This document shows, one piece after another, positions 16,998-26,924 of a stretch of 45,954 nucleotides of DNA (position 1 is the first letter of the stretch; each line of letters starts with the position of its first letter). The notes under the pieces are model-generated. The model was not told the origin of the DNA, did no database searches, and saw nothing but the letters and a program-made list of their open reading frames with translations. The translations under genes and the position numbers were made by a program. The DNA is from an uncultured Verrucomicrobia subdivision 3 bacterium (GTDB lineage: Bacteria > Verrucomicrobiota > Verrucomicrobiia > Limisphaerales > UBA11358), in assembly GCA_903858275.1 (NCBI GenBank), contig CAIOIC010000077.1, forward strand, positions 1 to 45,954. The letters run 5' to 3'.

Positions 16998-18347
16998 TTA
17001 GTCGGCAAACAAATCTTCGCCGCTCAACTTTCGTGTGCGTTGACCGTCTTTGATCTCCCAAATCTCCGCGCCCAACCCATGGGGAGGTGGCCCTGCCACC
17101 TTTTGGAAAAAGTTCGGGAACGTCTTTTTGACGCAGGCGGGATTTTTAATTTTTATTCCCGGCACTTTCAATCCCAAAACCGCAAAACACATCGCCATGC
17201 GATGGTCGTTGTGGGTTTCAATCTCTGCGCCGTGCAAATCTTCCAGCTTTGACGGATAAACCATCAGCGTGTCGCCTTCTTCGACGATTTTTGCCCCGCA
17301 TTTTGTCAATTCCGTTCGCAACGCTACGACGCGCTCGCATTCCTGCACGCGCAGGCGACCGAGATCCAAAAAATCTGTTTTACGCTGCATTAAGGGCGAA
17401 AGCGTAATTGCGGTCATAATGCTATCTCCAAGTTCCCCGTTTCGCGAAATACTTGGTGGTGGTGGAAAATAGGTCGTAAATCGTTCATCAATTTGCCATG
17501 CGGAATCTGGCCAATCTGCAACCGTAAAAGGACAGGCTTGCCGCGTTTCAAATAACCATGCGGCACCCCAAAAATAACTCCCGCTACTAGCATCCGGCTC
17601 GATTTGAAATTCGCCGCTTTTCGGAAACGCCTCGATGAGCTTCGTTGTCATCGCCACATACGGCGATTCGTCCGCGTTCTCGCCGACGATTTCAATTTCC
17701 CAGCCGCCAACCTTGGCCGACAACAACAGCGCCGACGCAAACTGCGAGCTTTCTTCGATGCTGACGCGGCATTTTTTCTTTTGCCACTGAGGCACAGAGG
17801 ACACAGTGCCAGAATTTCTTTTCTCTGTGCTCTCTGTGTCTCTGTGGCCAATGACAACCGGCAGCTTGTCGTTACCCTTTTCCGCTTCAACGCGGTAGCC
17901 AAGTTCGCGCAACGCCGAAAACAGCGCCGCCTGCGGACGTTCGTGCATTCGCGGCACGCCGTGCAACCGGTAGACGCCGCTTCCGAGGCAAAGAAACGGC
18001 GCCAGAAACCGCGCCGCCGTTCCCGCGTTGCCCACAAACAAATCCAGCGGCTGCGCTTCCGTGCCACCGCTCGGAATCGCCCCGCCGTCGCCGTAAACCG
18101 TGATGGTGCGGTTGCAAAATTCATTCGGATCCCTCTCCACGTTCACCATGAAGCCGAGTTCCTGCAAACACTCGACCATGATTTGTGTGTCCTCGCTCCA
18201 CAGCGCGCCTTTCAGAATCGTCTCGCCGTCCGCCAGCGCCGCGAGAATCAGCGCACGATTGGTGATGCTCTTGGATCCAGGTACGGTGATTTCTGCCTTC
18301 ACGGGCTTGTCGAGCGGAACGATTTCGATGAGGTCGGGCAGCGCCAT
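16998..18347 (-). CDS. aroA: 3-phosphoshikimate 1-carboxyvinyltransferase (EPSP synthase) with in-frame repeat
   Basis: This 449-residue enzyme joins PEP to shikimate-3-phosphate in aromatic amino acid synthesis. The family parts are present: 'VPGSKSITNRALILAALADG', 'LDLFVGNAGTAARFLAPFL', 'GVPRMHERP', 'SSQFASALLLSA', and near the end 'ETHNDHRMAMCFAVLGLKV' with 'KTFPNFFQKV'. Two oddities: residues about 166-189 (HRDTESTEKRNSGTVSSVP...) are encoded by a dispersed inverted repeat that replaces a short loop, and about 28 extra residues follow the usual C-terminus. I chose ATG 18347 because it begins the first strand of the fold; the longer frame overlaps tyrA. It starts 8 bases after tyrA. Confidence 0.92.
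   Translation of the reverse strand: MALPDLIEIVPLDKPVKAEITVPGSKSITNRALILAALADGETILKGALWSEDTQIMVECLQELGFMVNVERDPNEFCNRTITVYGDGGAIPSGGTEAQPLDLFVGNAGTAARFLAPFLCLGSGVYRLHGVPRMHERPQAALFSALRELGYRVEAEKGNDKLPVVIGHRDTESTEKRNSGTVSSVPQWQKKKCRVSIEESSQFASALLLSAKVGGWEIEIVGENADESPYVAMTTKLIEAFPKSGEFQIEPDASSGSYFWGAAWLFETRQACPFTVADWPDSAWQIDERFTTYFPPPPSISRNGELGDSIMTAITLSPLMQRKTDFLDLGRLRVQECERVVALRTELTKCGAKIVEEGDTLMVYPSKLEDLHGAEIETHNDHRMAMCFAVLGLKVPGIKIKNPACVKKTFPNFFQKVAGPPPHGLGAEIWEIKDGQRTRKLSGEDLFAD
17781..17852. repeat. Dispersed inverted repeat inside aroA
   Basis: The left arm TTGCCACTGAGGCACAGAGG (17781-17800, running on to 17806) and the reverse complement of the right arm (17823-17852), which reads GGCCACAGAGACACAGAG, are imperfect copies of a 'cac-aga-gac-aca-gag' motif around a short centre. 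The whole unit is read in frame by aroA on the minus strand. It looks like a mobile or spreading palindromic repeat rather than enzyme sequence. Confidence 0.7.
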
Positions 18348-18354
18348 GCCAAAA

Positions 18355-19239
18355 TTATTCCGATGGAGTTGAAAGGTAACCGGCGCACCATTGATCGCGG
18401 CGCCCCTTGGCGTTGGTAAAAAATCTCTCAATGGCCTTCGCATCGTTCCGTTTGAGCGCAGCTTGGAAGTTTTTCAGTTCGCCGACGAATGTTTCCACGG
18501 ACCGCGCCACATTTTTGCGGTTGGCCAGGGCAATATCGCGCCACATCTCCGGCGAGCCGGAGGCGATGCGCGTGGTGTCGCGGAAGCCGGTGGCGCAAAG
18601 CGCGGCCAGCGCCTTCGGCTGGGCCGGATTCAAGACCAGATTGGCCAGCGTCGCCGCCGCAATGTGCGGCAGATGGCTGGAGCGACTGGCCAATATATCA
18701 TGTTGCGCCGGATTTAGCCGGATCGTCCGCCCGCCAAGCGATTTCCAGAATTTTTCCACCTTGCCGACGGCGGCGGCATTGGATTTTTTCGCCGGGGTTA
18801 CCACGCAAACGGCGTTCACAAATAGATCGGCTTTGGCTGCTTGCACGCCCATCTTTTCGCCGCCGGCCATCGGATGGCTGCCGACAAAATGTGCGCCGGA
18901 TTTCTTGAGCAAAGCGTCAAGTTCGCGGACCACATCGGCCTTTACGCTGCCCACGTCGGTGACCACTGCGCCGCGTTTGAGGGCGGGGAGAAAGTGTTCC
19001 GTGAGCGCCCGCATTTGCGCCAGCGGCGTGCAAAGAATGACGAGGTCGGCGCCCGAAACGGCGGCCAGCAAATCCGTCGTCGCAAAATCCACCGCCGCCG
19101 CCCGCTCACAATCTTTCACGCTGGCCGCACGGCGGACAAATCCGGCGACTTCCCGCGCCAGCTTGCGGCGTTTGACCGCCAGCCCGATGGAGCCGCCGAG
19201 CAAGCCTACGCCAATAATGGATATTTTCTGAAACGGCAC
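18355..19239 (-). CDS. tyrA: Prephenate dehydrogenase
   Basis: This 294-residue enzyme oxidises prephenate (or arogenate) on the way to tyrosine. The NAD-binding fold is at the N-terminus with 'ISIIGVGLLGGSIGLAVKRR'. Catalytic and substrate residues include His in 'VGSHPMAGGEKMGV' and the 'SSHLPHIAAATLA' helix, then 'FRDTTRIASGSPEMWRDIAL'. I prefer the GTG at 19239, which puts the first strand five residues in, as in the family; a GTG at 19287 would add 16 residues without clear purpose. It heads the run tyrA-aroA-cmk-plsC, so it links aromatic synthesis with nucleotide and lipid genes. It is divergent from the serine hydrolase. Confidence 0.92.
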   Translation of the reverse strand: MPFQKISIIGVGLLGGSIGLAVKRRKLAREVAGFVRRAASVKDCERAAAVDFATTDLLAAVSGADLVILCTPLAQMRALTEHFLPALKRGAVVTDVGSVKADVVRELDALLKKSGAHFVGSHPMAGGEKMGVQAAKADLFVNAVCVVTPAKKSNAAAVGKVEKFWKSLGGRTIRLNPAQHDILASRSSHLPHIAAATLANLVLNPAQPKALAALCATGFRDTTRIASGSPEMWRDIALANRKNVARSVETFVGELKNFQAALKRNDAKAIERFFTNAKGRRDQWCAGYLSTPSE

Positions 19240-19364
19240 AGCCAGAGCATAGTTGATGGTGGCGGGAGGATGAAAGATGGAAATCACGCGCTTGGGATTT
19301 TCTTCGATGGATTAGCCGAATAATCCAGATGGTGCTGAAATCTTCGCCGTGATATTTTTTCTCA

Positions 19365-20570
19365 ATGAAAGCCACGGCCATTCGCCAAACCAGAGCAGTG
19401 ATATTTAAAATTCAATTTGCCGGACTGCTGATGGCGGTGGCTTTGGGGTTGATTTTTACACCGCTGATCCAGGGGGGCGAATCGTCGCCGGCTACCAATG
19501 TTCTGGCCTCCAAGCTCCAGCATTTTGTGGATGAAAACATCATGGCTGGCGCGGTGATGCTGGTTGCCGACAAGGATAAGGTTTTGGATGTCGCGGTGGT
19601 CGGCTATGCCGATCTCGCGGCGAAAAAACCGATGCGGCCGGACCATCTGTTCTGGATCGCCTCGATGTCCAAGTCCATCACCGCCGCCGCGTTCATGATG
19701 TTGGTGGATGAGGGGCGGGTGAAATTGGACGACCCGGTGGAAAAATATATTCCAGAATTCAAAACATTGATGGTGGCAAAAACCAACGGCGCTTTCCTTG
19801 CTCCCAGCCACTCGATCAAAATCCGTGAGATTCTTTCCCACACTAGTGGAATGGGTTTTCTCAATGCTAAGGACAAACAGGTCATTGACTCGGTGCCGCT
19901 GGCGGAATCGATTCAGCACGACTTGCTCGAACCGCTGCTGTTTGATCCGGGAACCGGCTACAAATATTCCAACGAGGGGATTGACACGGCGGGTCGGATT
20001 GTCGAGATCGTAAGCGGGATGCCGTTCGAGAAATTTTTGCAGGGTCGCCTGTTCACGCCCTTGGGAATGGTGGATACGACTTTCTTTCCTTCCACCGTTC
20101 AGCTGCAACGGCTGGCCAAGAGCTACAAAGCCAATAAAGGCACCAACGGTCTGGAGGCAACACCGGTTACTTATCTTAAATATCCTCTGGCTGGGGCAGG
20201 GCGTTATCCCGCTCCGGGCGGCGGGCTTTTTTCCACCGCCCATGATGTGGCGCGTTTTTGTCAGATGCTGGCAAATGGCGGTTCTTATGCGAAAAAAAAG
20301 TATCTTTCCAGGGAAGCCGTCCATGAGATGACGGTCAAGCAGACCGGATCGCTGGTGACAAACAATTATGGTTTTGGCCTGTCCGCGAGTGATGGAATTA
20401 CTTTTGGCCACGGCGGAGCCTATAAGACCGACATGGTGGTTGACCATGGGCAGATCCGGATTTTTCTCGTGCAGCAGGCCGGTAATTGGGCCCGTGGCAA
20501 TCCCATGAATGAATTTACCACGGAAGCCAAAAAGGTTTATCCCATCACCACCGCAACCAGCGCTCGCTGA
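19365..20570 (+). CDS. Secreted serine hydrolase, class C beta-lactamase/esterase-like
   Basis: This 401-residue protein has an N-terminal hydrophobic export segment (about 15-35) and a beta-lactamase-fold domain. The catalytic SxxK is S100-K103 in 'WIASMSKSITAA'; the YxN motif is 'YKYSNEGIDTAG' and the third motif is HGG in 'FGHGGAYKTD'. The layout 'ILSHTSGMGF', 'PLGMVDTTF' and 'GLFSTAHDVARFCQML' is typical of the broad family of esterases, D-amino peptidases and penicillin-binding proteins. Substrate cannot be told from sequence, and resistance to beta-lactams should not be assumed. It stands alone between divergent tyrA and clpB. Confidence 0.88.
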   Translation: MKATAIRQTRAVIFKIQFAGLLMAVALGLIFTPLIQGGESSPATNVLASKLQHFVDENIMAGAVMLVADKDKVLDVAVVGYADLAAKKPMRPDHLFWIASMSKSITAAAFMMLVDEGRVKLDDPVEKYIPEFKTLMVAKTNGAFLAPSHSIKIREILSHTSGMGFLNAKDKQVIDSVPLAESIQHDLLEPLLFDPGTGYKYSNEGIDTAGRIVEIVSGMPFEKFLQGRLFTPLGMVDTTFFPSTVQLQRLAKSYKANKGTNGLEATPVTYLKYPLAGAGRYPAPGGGLFSTAHDVARFCQMLANGGSYAKKKYLSREAVHEMTVKQTGSLVTNNYGFGLSASDGITFGHGGAYKTDMVVDHGQIRIFLVQQAGNWARGNPMNEFTTEAKKVYPITTATSAR

Positions 20571-20671
20571 CTTAACGCTCCCCCGTGCGCTTTAATTGGG
20601 TTAAGCGGGTGAAGCGCTTTATGTTTGTCAGGTGCTTTGGTTCATTCGTGGCCAAAAAGATTTTACCAGAC

Positions 20672-20699
20672 TTGACGCAGTCGGCTTTCGGTCGCATTG
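20672..20699 (+). promoter_or_regulatory. Weak heat-shock-like promoter before clpB
   Basis: CTTGACG (20671-20677) is followed after 14 bases by TCGCATTG (20692-20699), which loosely resembles the E. coli sigma-32 pattern CTTGAAA and CCCCATNT with a permitted spacing. It would place the transcript start only a few bases before the ATG at 20709. The match is poor and the host's sigma factor preferences are unknown. Confidence 0.2.
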
Positions 20700-20708
20700 A
20701 TTAGTTAT

Positions 20709-23318
<2,610 letters not shown>

Positions 23319-23374
23319 CCGCACCAATTCCTACGAATGGGATCTTTCATTCAAACGCTGAGCGGCTCATTATG

Positions 23375-23395
23375 GCAGCGATAAGTTGTCGCTGC
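23375..23395 (+). other. Hairpin between clpB and the dockerin-like gene
   Basis: GCAGCGA and TCGCTGC form a perfect 7-bp stem around a 7-base loop (TAAGTTG). There is no T-run. It ends 11 bases before the ATG at 23407, so it could affect translation of that gene or protect the clpB transcript end. Confidence 0.35.
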
Positions 23396-23406
23396 TGACG
23401 AGGCCC

Positions 23407-24921
23407 ATGTTCAAACAAAAAATATTTTCCCGAAGGAATCGCGTGATGCCGAAATGGCTTTCCCGAACGGTGTTGTTATTGGCGATTACATTCATATTGG
23501 CATTCCTCATCCGTTGGCTGCTGCCGCTCTACCGCGTGGGATCTCGTTCTGAACTGGTCATGCTGGGAGATTTTAATGGCAATCGGCGCTGGGATCAAAA
23601 GGACCGCGAAATGTTGCAATCGTTGCTTGCGAATCCGTTTCAGTGCCGTGTCAAGGATTGCCTCAAGGCCGACCTGAACAACGACGGCAGACTGGATGCC
23701 GAAGACCTGATGATTCTGGAACAACTCTCAGCCATCGGCAATCCTTACGAGACCGAAGCCAAAGCCGTTGAGGCGGGCAAACCCTTTCCACGACCTCGTG
23801 AGCTTTATCGCTACGTATCTCCGCAAGATTATGTTAACCGCCCGCTCTTCGTGCTGCCATATGTCGGGGCGGAACGCAGTCCACTCAACTGTCTTAGCCA
23901 CGCCAAACCGCCGGCCGTCAACTCGCCCTACATGCGCCAACTGACCGAAGAGATTTATAACGAAGCTGTCCGCTTCGATCTGGCCTACCACGAGCGACTG
24001 CCGCAACTGACCGAGACCGAACAAACATATTGTCAGAGCAAGATCGAGGGGTGTAACCGGCTTTATGCCGAAGGCCGAAGTTACGACCTATTACTCGAAT
24101 TAATCGGGCTCGTCGAAGACGCGGAAACGCTGACCACGCGCGGGCAGGACGAGTTTGTTTCCAAGACGCTCTTCTTTCGCGACCATCTGCGCGATCTGCT
24201 CATCTCGCCGCAATACGCCGAATTCAAGGCGGGGCGGGTGGCGGCGCCGGAAATACTGAAAGCGGTGGAACGACTGCTCAAACAAGACCTCAACCTGGAA
24301 GTCGCCCTGGAAAAGCTCGAGCCGCCGCGAGACCTGACCAATCTCAAAAATTACCTAAGCCGCACGCAATGGCAGTATTACAAGTCCCATACGCGCGTCA
24401 AAAAGTTCGAGCAACTTATCCATTTCGCCCAGCATGACCGGCGTTACCTGCGGGCCGTGTCCCGGACCACCCCGAAGCACGCGGATCCCGGCGTCGAGAA
24501 TCATAATCTGCCGATGATCCTGCTGTTCCGCGAAGCCCTGCGGATCACCGGTGACAAGAAAGCGGCCGTGGGACTGGTGGATGAGACCATCCGCATCCCG
24601 TTCTTTTGGGTCAAATCTATCCCGCGCGACAAACTCCCCGGTTCGGTGGCGCAGGAAAATTTTCTACTCCCAGGCAACAAGGAGGACGGTTCGGACAAGA
24701 GCCGCCACTGGAATGTCTTTGGCGGTATCTGCCTCTACAAGACGCCACAGGAATCGTTGGACCTCGCTTTGAAGCGCGAAAACCAGGATTTGCGGGAAGG
24801 CCATTATTCACTCGATGCCATGACGGAATTCATCCGTGACACGATAGCAAACCTGAATGGCATCTACTACGTGATTAGTATGAATTCCGACCTGTTGCAT
24901 CCTCCGGCGGACAAACAGTAA
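23407..24921 (+). CDS. Membrane-anchored protein with dockerin-like Ca-binding pair, unknown main domain
   Basis: This 504-residue protein starts with a basic head, one membrane helix at about 20-42 (TVLLLAITFILAFLIRWLLP), then two dockerin-type calcium loops: D55-N57-N59-D63-D66 in 'GDFNGNRRWDQKD' and D89-N91-D93-D97-D100 in 'ADLNNDGRLDAED', each followed by a short helix. The pair is separated by a CxxxxC segment. The remaining 390 residues are mainly helical and soluble, rich in Tyr, Arg and Glu, with 'PYVGAERSPLNCLSHAKPP' and 'HNLPMILLFREALRITGDKK'; I do not recognise a family. The bulk should lie outside the cytoplasmic membrane. ATG 23446 is another possible start. Dockerin repeats usually sit at the end of secreted enzymes; here they are next to the anchor. 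Confidence 0.75.
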   Translation: MFKQKIFSRRNRVMPKWLSRTVLLLAITFILAFLIRWLLPLYRVGSRSELVMLGDFNGNRRWDQKDREMLQSLLANPFQCRVKDCLKADLNNDGRLDAEDLMILEQLSAIGNPYETEAKAVEAGKPFPRPRELYRYVSPQDYVNRPLFVLPYVGAERSPLNCLSHAKPPAVNSPYMRQLTEEIYNEAVRFDLAYHERLPQLTETEQTYCQSKIEGCNRLYAEGRSYDLLLELIGLVEDAETLTTRGQDEFVSKTLFFRDHLRDLLISPQYAEFKAGRVAAPEILKAVERLLKQDLNLEVALEKLEPPRDLTNLKNYLSRTQWQYYKSHTRVKKFEQLIHFAQHDRRYLRAVSRTTPKHADPGVENHNLPMILLFREALRITGDKKAAVGLVDETIRIPFFWVKSIPRDKLPGSVAQENFLLPGNKEDGSDKSRHWNVFGGICLYKTPQESLDLALKRENQDLREGHYSLDAMTEFIRDTIANLNGIYYVISMNSDLLHPPADKQ

Positions 24922-24982
24922 AATAATCCAGCTACCGAGAAAGCCTTGACGGTGCAGCTCGGAACGGGTCAGGCTGGCGGGT

Positions 24983-25315
24983 ATGAACTGGATTTTCCTG
25001 AGCATCGCCATCGTGTCGGAAGTGATTGCCACCTCGGCCTTGAAGGCAGCCAGCGGTTTCACCCGGCCTTTGCCGTCGGTTGTTGTGGTGGTGGGTTATG
25101 CGTCGGCATTTTATTTTCTGTCGCTCACGCTGCGGACGATTCCGGTGGGCGTGGCTTACGCGGTGTGGTCAGGGGTGGGCATCGTGCTGGTGGCGGTCAT
25201 CGGCTGGCTGATTTACGGGCAGAAGCTGGATTTGCCCGGCGTTCTCGGCATGGCGCTCATCGTCGCCGGCATCGCGGTGCTGAACCTGTTTTCCAAGGTT
25301 TCGCCGCACAGTTGA
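24983..25315 (+). CDS. Small multidrug resistance (SMR) family transporter
   Basis: This 110-residue protein has four membrane helices and closely follows EmrE/QacE. The essential membrane glutamate is E13 in '[19 protein letters not shown]', followed by '[20 protein letters not shown]' and '[20 protein letters not shown]'. Family members are proton-coupled dimers that export cations, quaternary ammonium compounds or guanidinium. The EmrE-like helix 1 and [13 protein letters not shown] argue for the multidrug subgroup rather than the guanidinium exporters, but the substrate is not certain. It lies between two unrelated genes on the plus strand with gaps of 61 and 109 bases. Confidence 0.92.
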   Translation: MNWIFLSIAIVSEVIATSALKAASGFTRPLPSVVVVVGYASAFYFLSLTLRTIPVGVAYAVWSGVGIVLVAVIGWLIYGQKLDLPGVLGMALIVAGIAVLNLFSKVSPHS

Positions 25316-25424
25316 GTGGTTGGGTAAAGGCTCTTGCTAGGGGGAAACGTGCAATTTGTGTCGAAGGTCTGGCAAAATAGGATTAGAATATTTTTTCTAT
25401 TCGAGCGATTATTTACTCACACTT

Positions 25425-25754
25425 ATGAAAAAAATCGCACTTCTCGCTATTCCGGCGGCGTTCGCGCTCGCCCTCACCACCACTGCTTTTGCCGCTGACG
25501 GCAAGACGGTTTACGCTGACGCTTGCACCAAATGCCACGGTGACGATGGCAAAGGTGCCACCAAAATGGGACAGAAGCTAGGCGCCAAAGACTATTCCAC
25601 CGCCGCCGTGCAAGCCGCGGTCACCGATGCCCAGGCGTTCAAATCTATCAAGGAAGGCATGAAGAAAGACGACAAGACGCTGATGAAGCCGTCCGAACTT
25701 TCTGATGCCGACATCAAAGCTTCAATCGCTTATCTGCGGACATTGAAGAAGTAA
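25425..25754 (+). CDS. Periplasmic mono-haem cytochrome c, class I
   Basis: This 109-residue protein carries a clear signal peptide (MKKIALLAIPAAFALALTTT, cleaved near AFA-AD). The haem site is C34-x-x-C37-H38 in 'YADACTKCHGDDGKG'. A distal Met ligand is probably in 'KTLMKPSELSDADI', and the C-terminal helix 'ASIAYLRTLKK' is typical of c551/c552-type carriers. It should be a soluble periplasmic electron carrier of about 85 residues after processing. Its partner is not in the window. A strong terminator follows, so it is probably the last gene of its transcript. Confidence 0.92.
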   Translation: MKKIALLAIPAAFALALTTTAFAADGKTVYADACTKCHGDDGKGATKMGQKLGAKDYSTAAVQAAVTDAQAFKSIKEGMKKDDKTLMKPSELSDADIKASIAYLRTLKK

Positions 25755-25782
25755 CCACTATTTCCCCTTATTGTTTGTTTAG

Positions 25783-25824
25783 GCAGCGCCTCGTCGCAAA
25801 AGCGGCGGGGCGCTGCTGCTTTTG
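25783..25824 (+). terminator. Rho-independent terminator after cytochrome c
   Basis: Two 15-base arms (25783-25797 and 25802-25816) pair completely, allowing two G-T wobbles, around an AAAA loop. TGCTTTTG follows. The stem begins 28 bases after the cytochrome stop and lies before the convergent DUF362-like gene ends at 25848, so it may serve both. Confidence 0.8.
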
Positions 25825-25847
25825 TCGTCACCGGTGTCAGGAAAAAG

Positions 25848-26894
25848 TTACTTCACCTTTTCAATCTGGATTCTCGCCGGGTCGTTGATGCCCAGTTGGA
25901 GAAACGCCGCCTGGGCGTAGATTTCAAAGCCGGTTTTGACTGGTGGACCACCGGCCGCAGCGCGAATCCGGGAGAGTTCCTTGAGCGACAATACGTCCAG
26001 CGCCACCGGATCGCGGCTGAACCAGAGTTGGTTCAGCACCGTGGAAAATTGCAGGAACCCCGCCGGACCTCCTTGATATTGGCCGAGCAACGCATCCGTG
26101 ATGTGCAATGCCACGCGGTCACCTACCACCGGCATGGCGTTTATCTCCGGCAATGCCACGGACAAACGGTCGGTATCGCCCTCGAATCGCCGGGTGTTAT
26201 CCACGCTGCCCAGCGCGAGGCTGAACAGATGGCCGCAGACCCCGGCGGCGTTTTCGTTGATGAGGGGCGCGATGGAAACAATCTTGGTTATCCGCCGGCT
26301 GACCAGGCTGGAGACGTAAGATTTTTTTCCGGCGCCCACACTGATTTTTTGGAATTCAGAATCCCCCCAGACCAGCGCGCCGATGACGGGTGAATCGGGC
26401 AGATAAAAAGTGTTCGTATCAAAACCGCTGTCGGCCGCGCCAGCGACACGAACGCCGAGGGTTTCGCCGAGTTGGAAAAATCCCGCCGCGCGCAAATCAT
26501 CCGTCCGCTTATCCCAGATGATGATCTGGCTGGCCGGCAAGCCGGCGGCGCGCAATCCATGAACGACCGCCGCAACGACGGCAGGACGTGAACCCGTCAA
26601 TGGGCCGGGCGCCGAATAAACCTTGATGCCCACGACATCGTTCGAGGCGACGAGGCTCCGCCAGGCGGCAGCGACATTGGTGGTGCGGGTGAAATGCGTG
26701 AGGCCGCGGTTGAACACTTCCTCCACCCGCGCATCATCGGCCAGATAGGCGTTCAGGAGATTTTCCCCTTCCGCAATGACGACCCGCGCCGACGGATTGG
26801 TGGCGTGGAACGGGACATAATTCAGCGCGCCGGCCGGAACCATCCAGCCGAGCAGCGCGAACAACAGGATTTGGATGCGTGCGTTTCTTGACAC
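25848..26894 (-). CDS. DUF362-like secreted protein
   Basis: This 348-residue protein has an N-terminal export signal (MSRNARIQILLFALLGWMVP). The body resembles DUF362: 'SNDVVGIKVYSAPGPLTGSR' then 'AAVVHGLRAAGLPASQIIIW', and later a 'VSIAPLINENAAGVCGHLF' block like the conserved part that follows 'INVPVLK'. DUF362 proteins have no settled function; some occur near iron-sulfur proteins, but no such cysteine cluster is visible here. The start is a GTG at 26894, and the ATG at residue 18 is possible. It is divergent from the TPR lipoprotein with only 12 to 30 bases between starts, so their promoters must overlap each other's genes. Confidence 0.7.
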   Translation of the reverse strand: MSRNARIQILLFALLGWMVPAGALNYVPFHATNPSARVVIAEGENLLNAYLADDARVEEVFNRGLTHFTRTTNVAAAWRSLVASNDVVGIKVYSAPGPLTGSRPAVVAAVVHGLRAAGLPASQIIIWDKRTDDLRAAGFFQLGETLGVRVAGAADSGFDTNTFYLPDSPVIGALVWGDSEFQKISVGAGKKSYVSSLVSRRITKIVSIAPLINENAAGVCGHLFSLALGSVDNTRRFEGDTDRLSVALPEINAMPVVGDRVALHITDALLGQYQGGPAGFLQFSTVLNQLWFSRDPVALDVLSLKELSRIRAAAGGPPVKTGFEIYAQAAFLQLGINDPARIQIEKVK

Positions 26895-26924
26895 TTTCAG
26901 CCGCCAATGTTACCACCTCATCGG

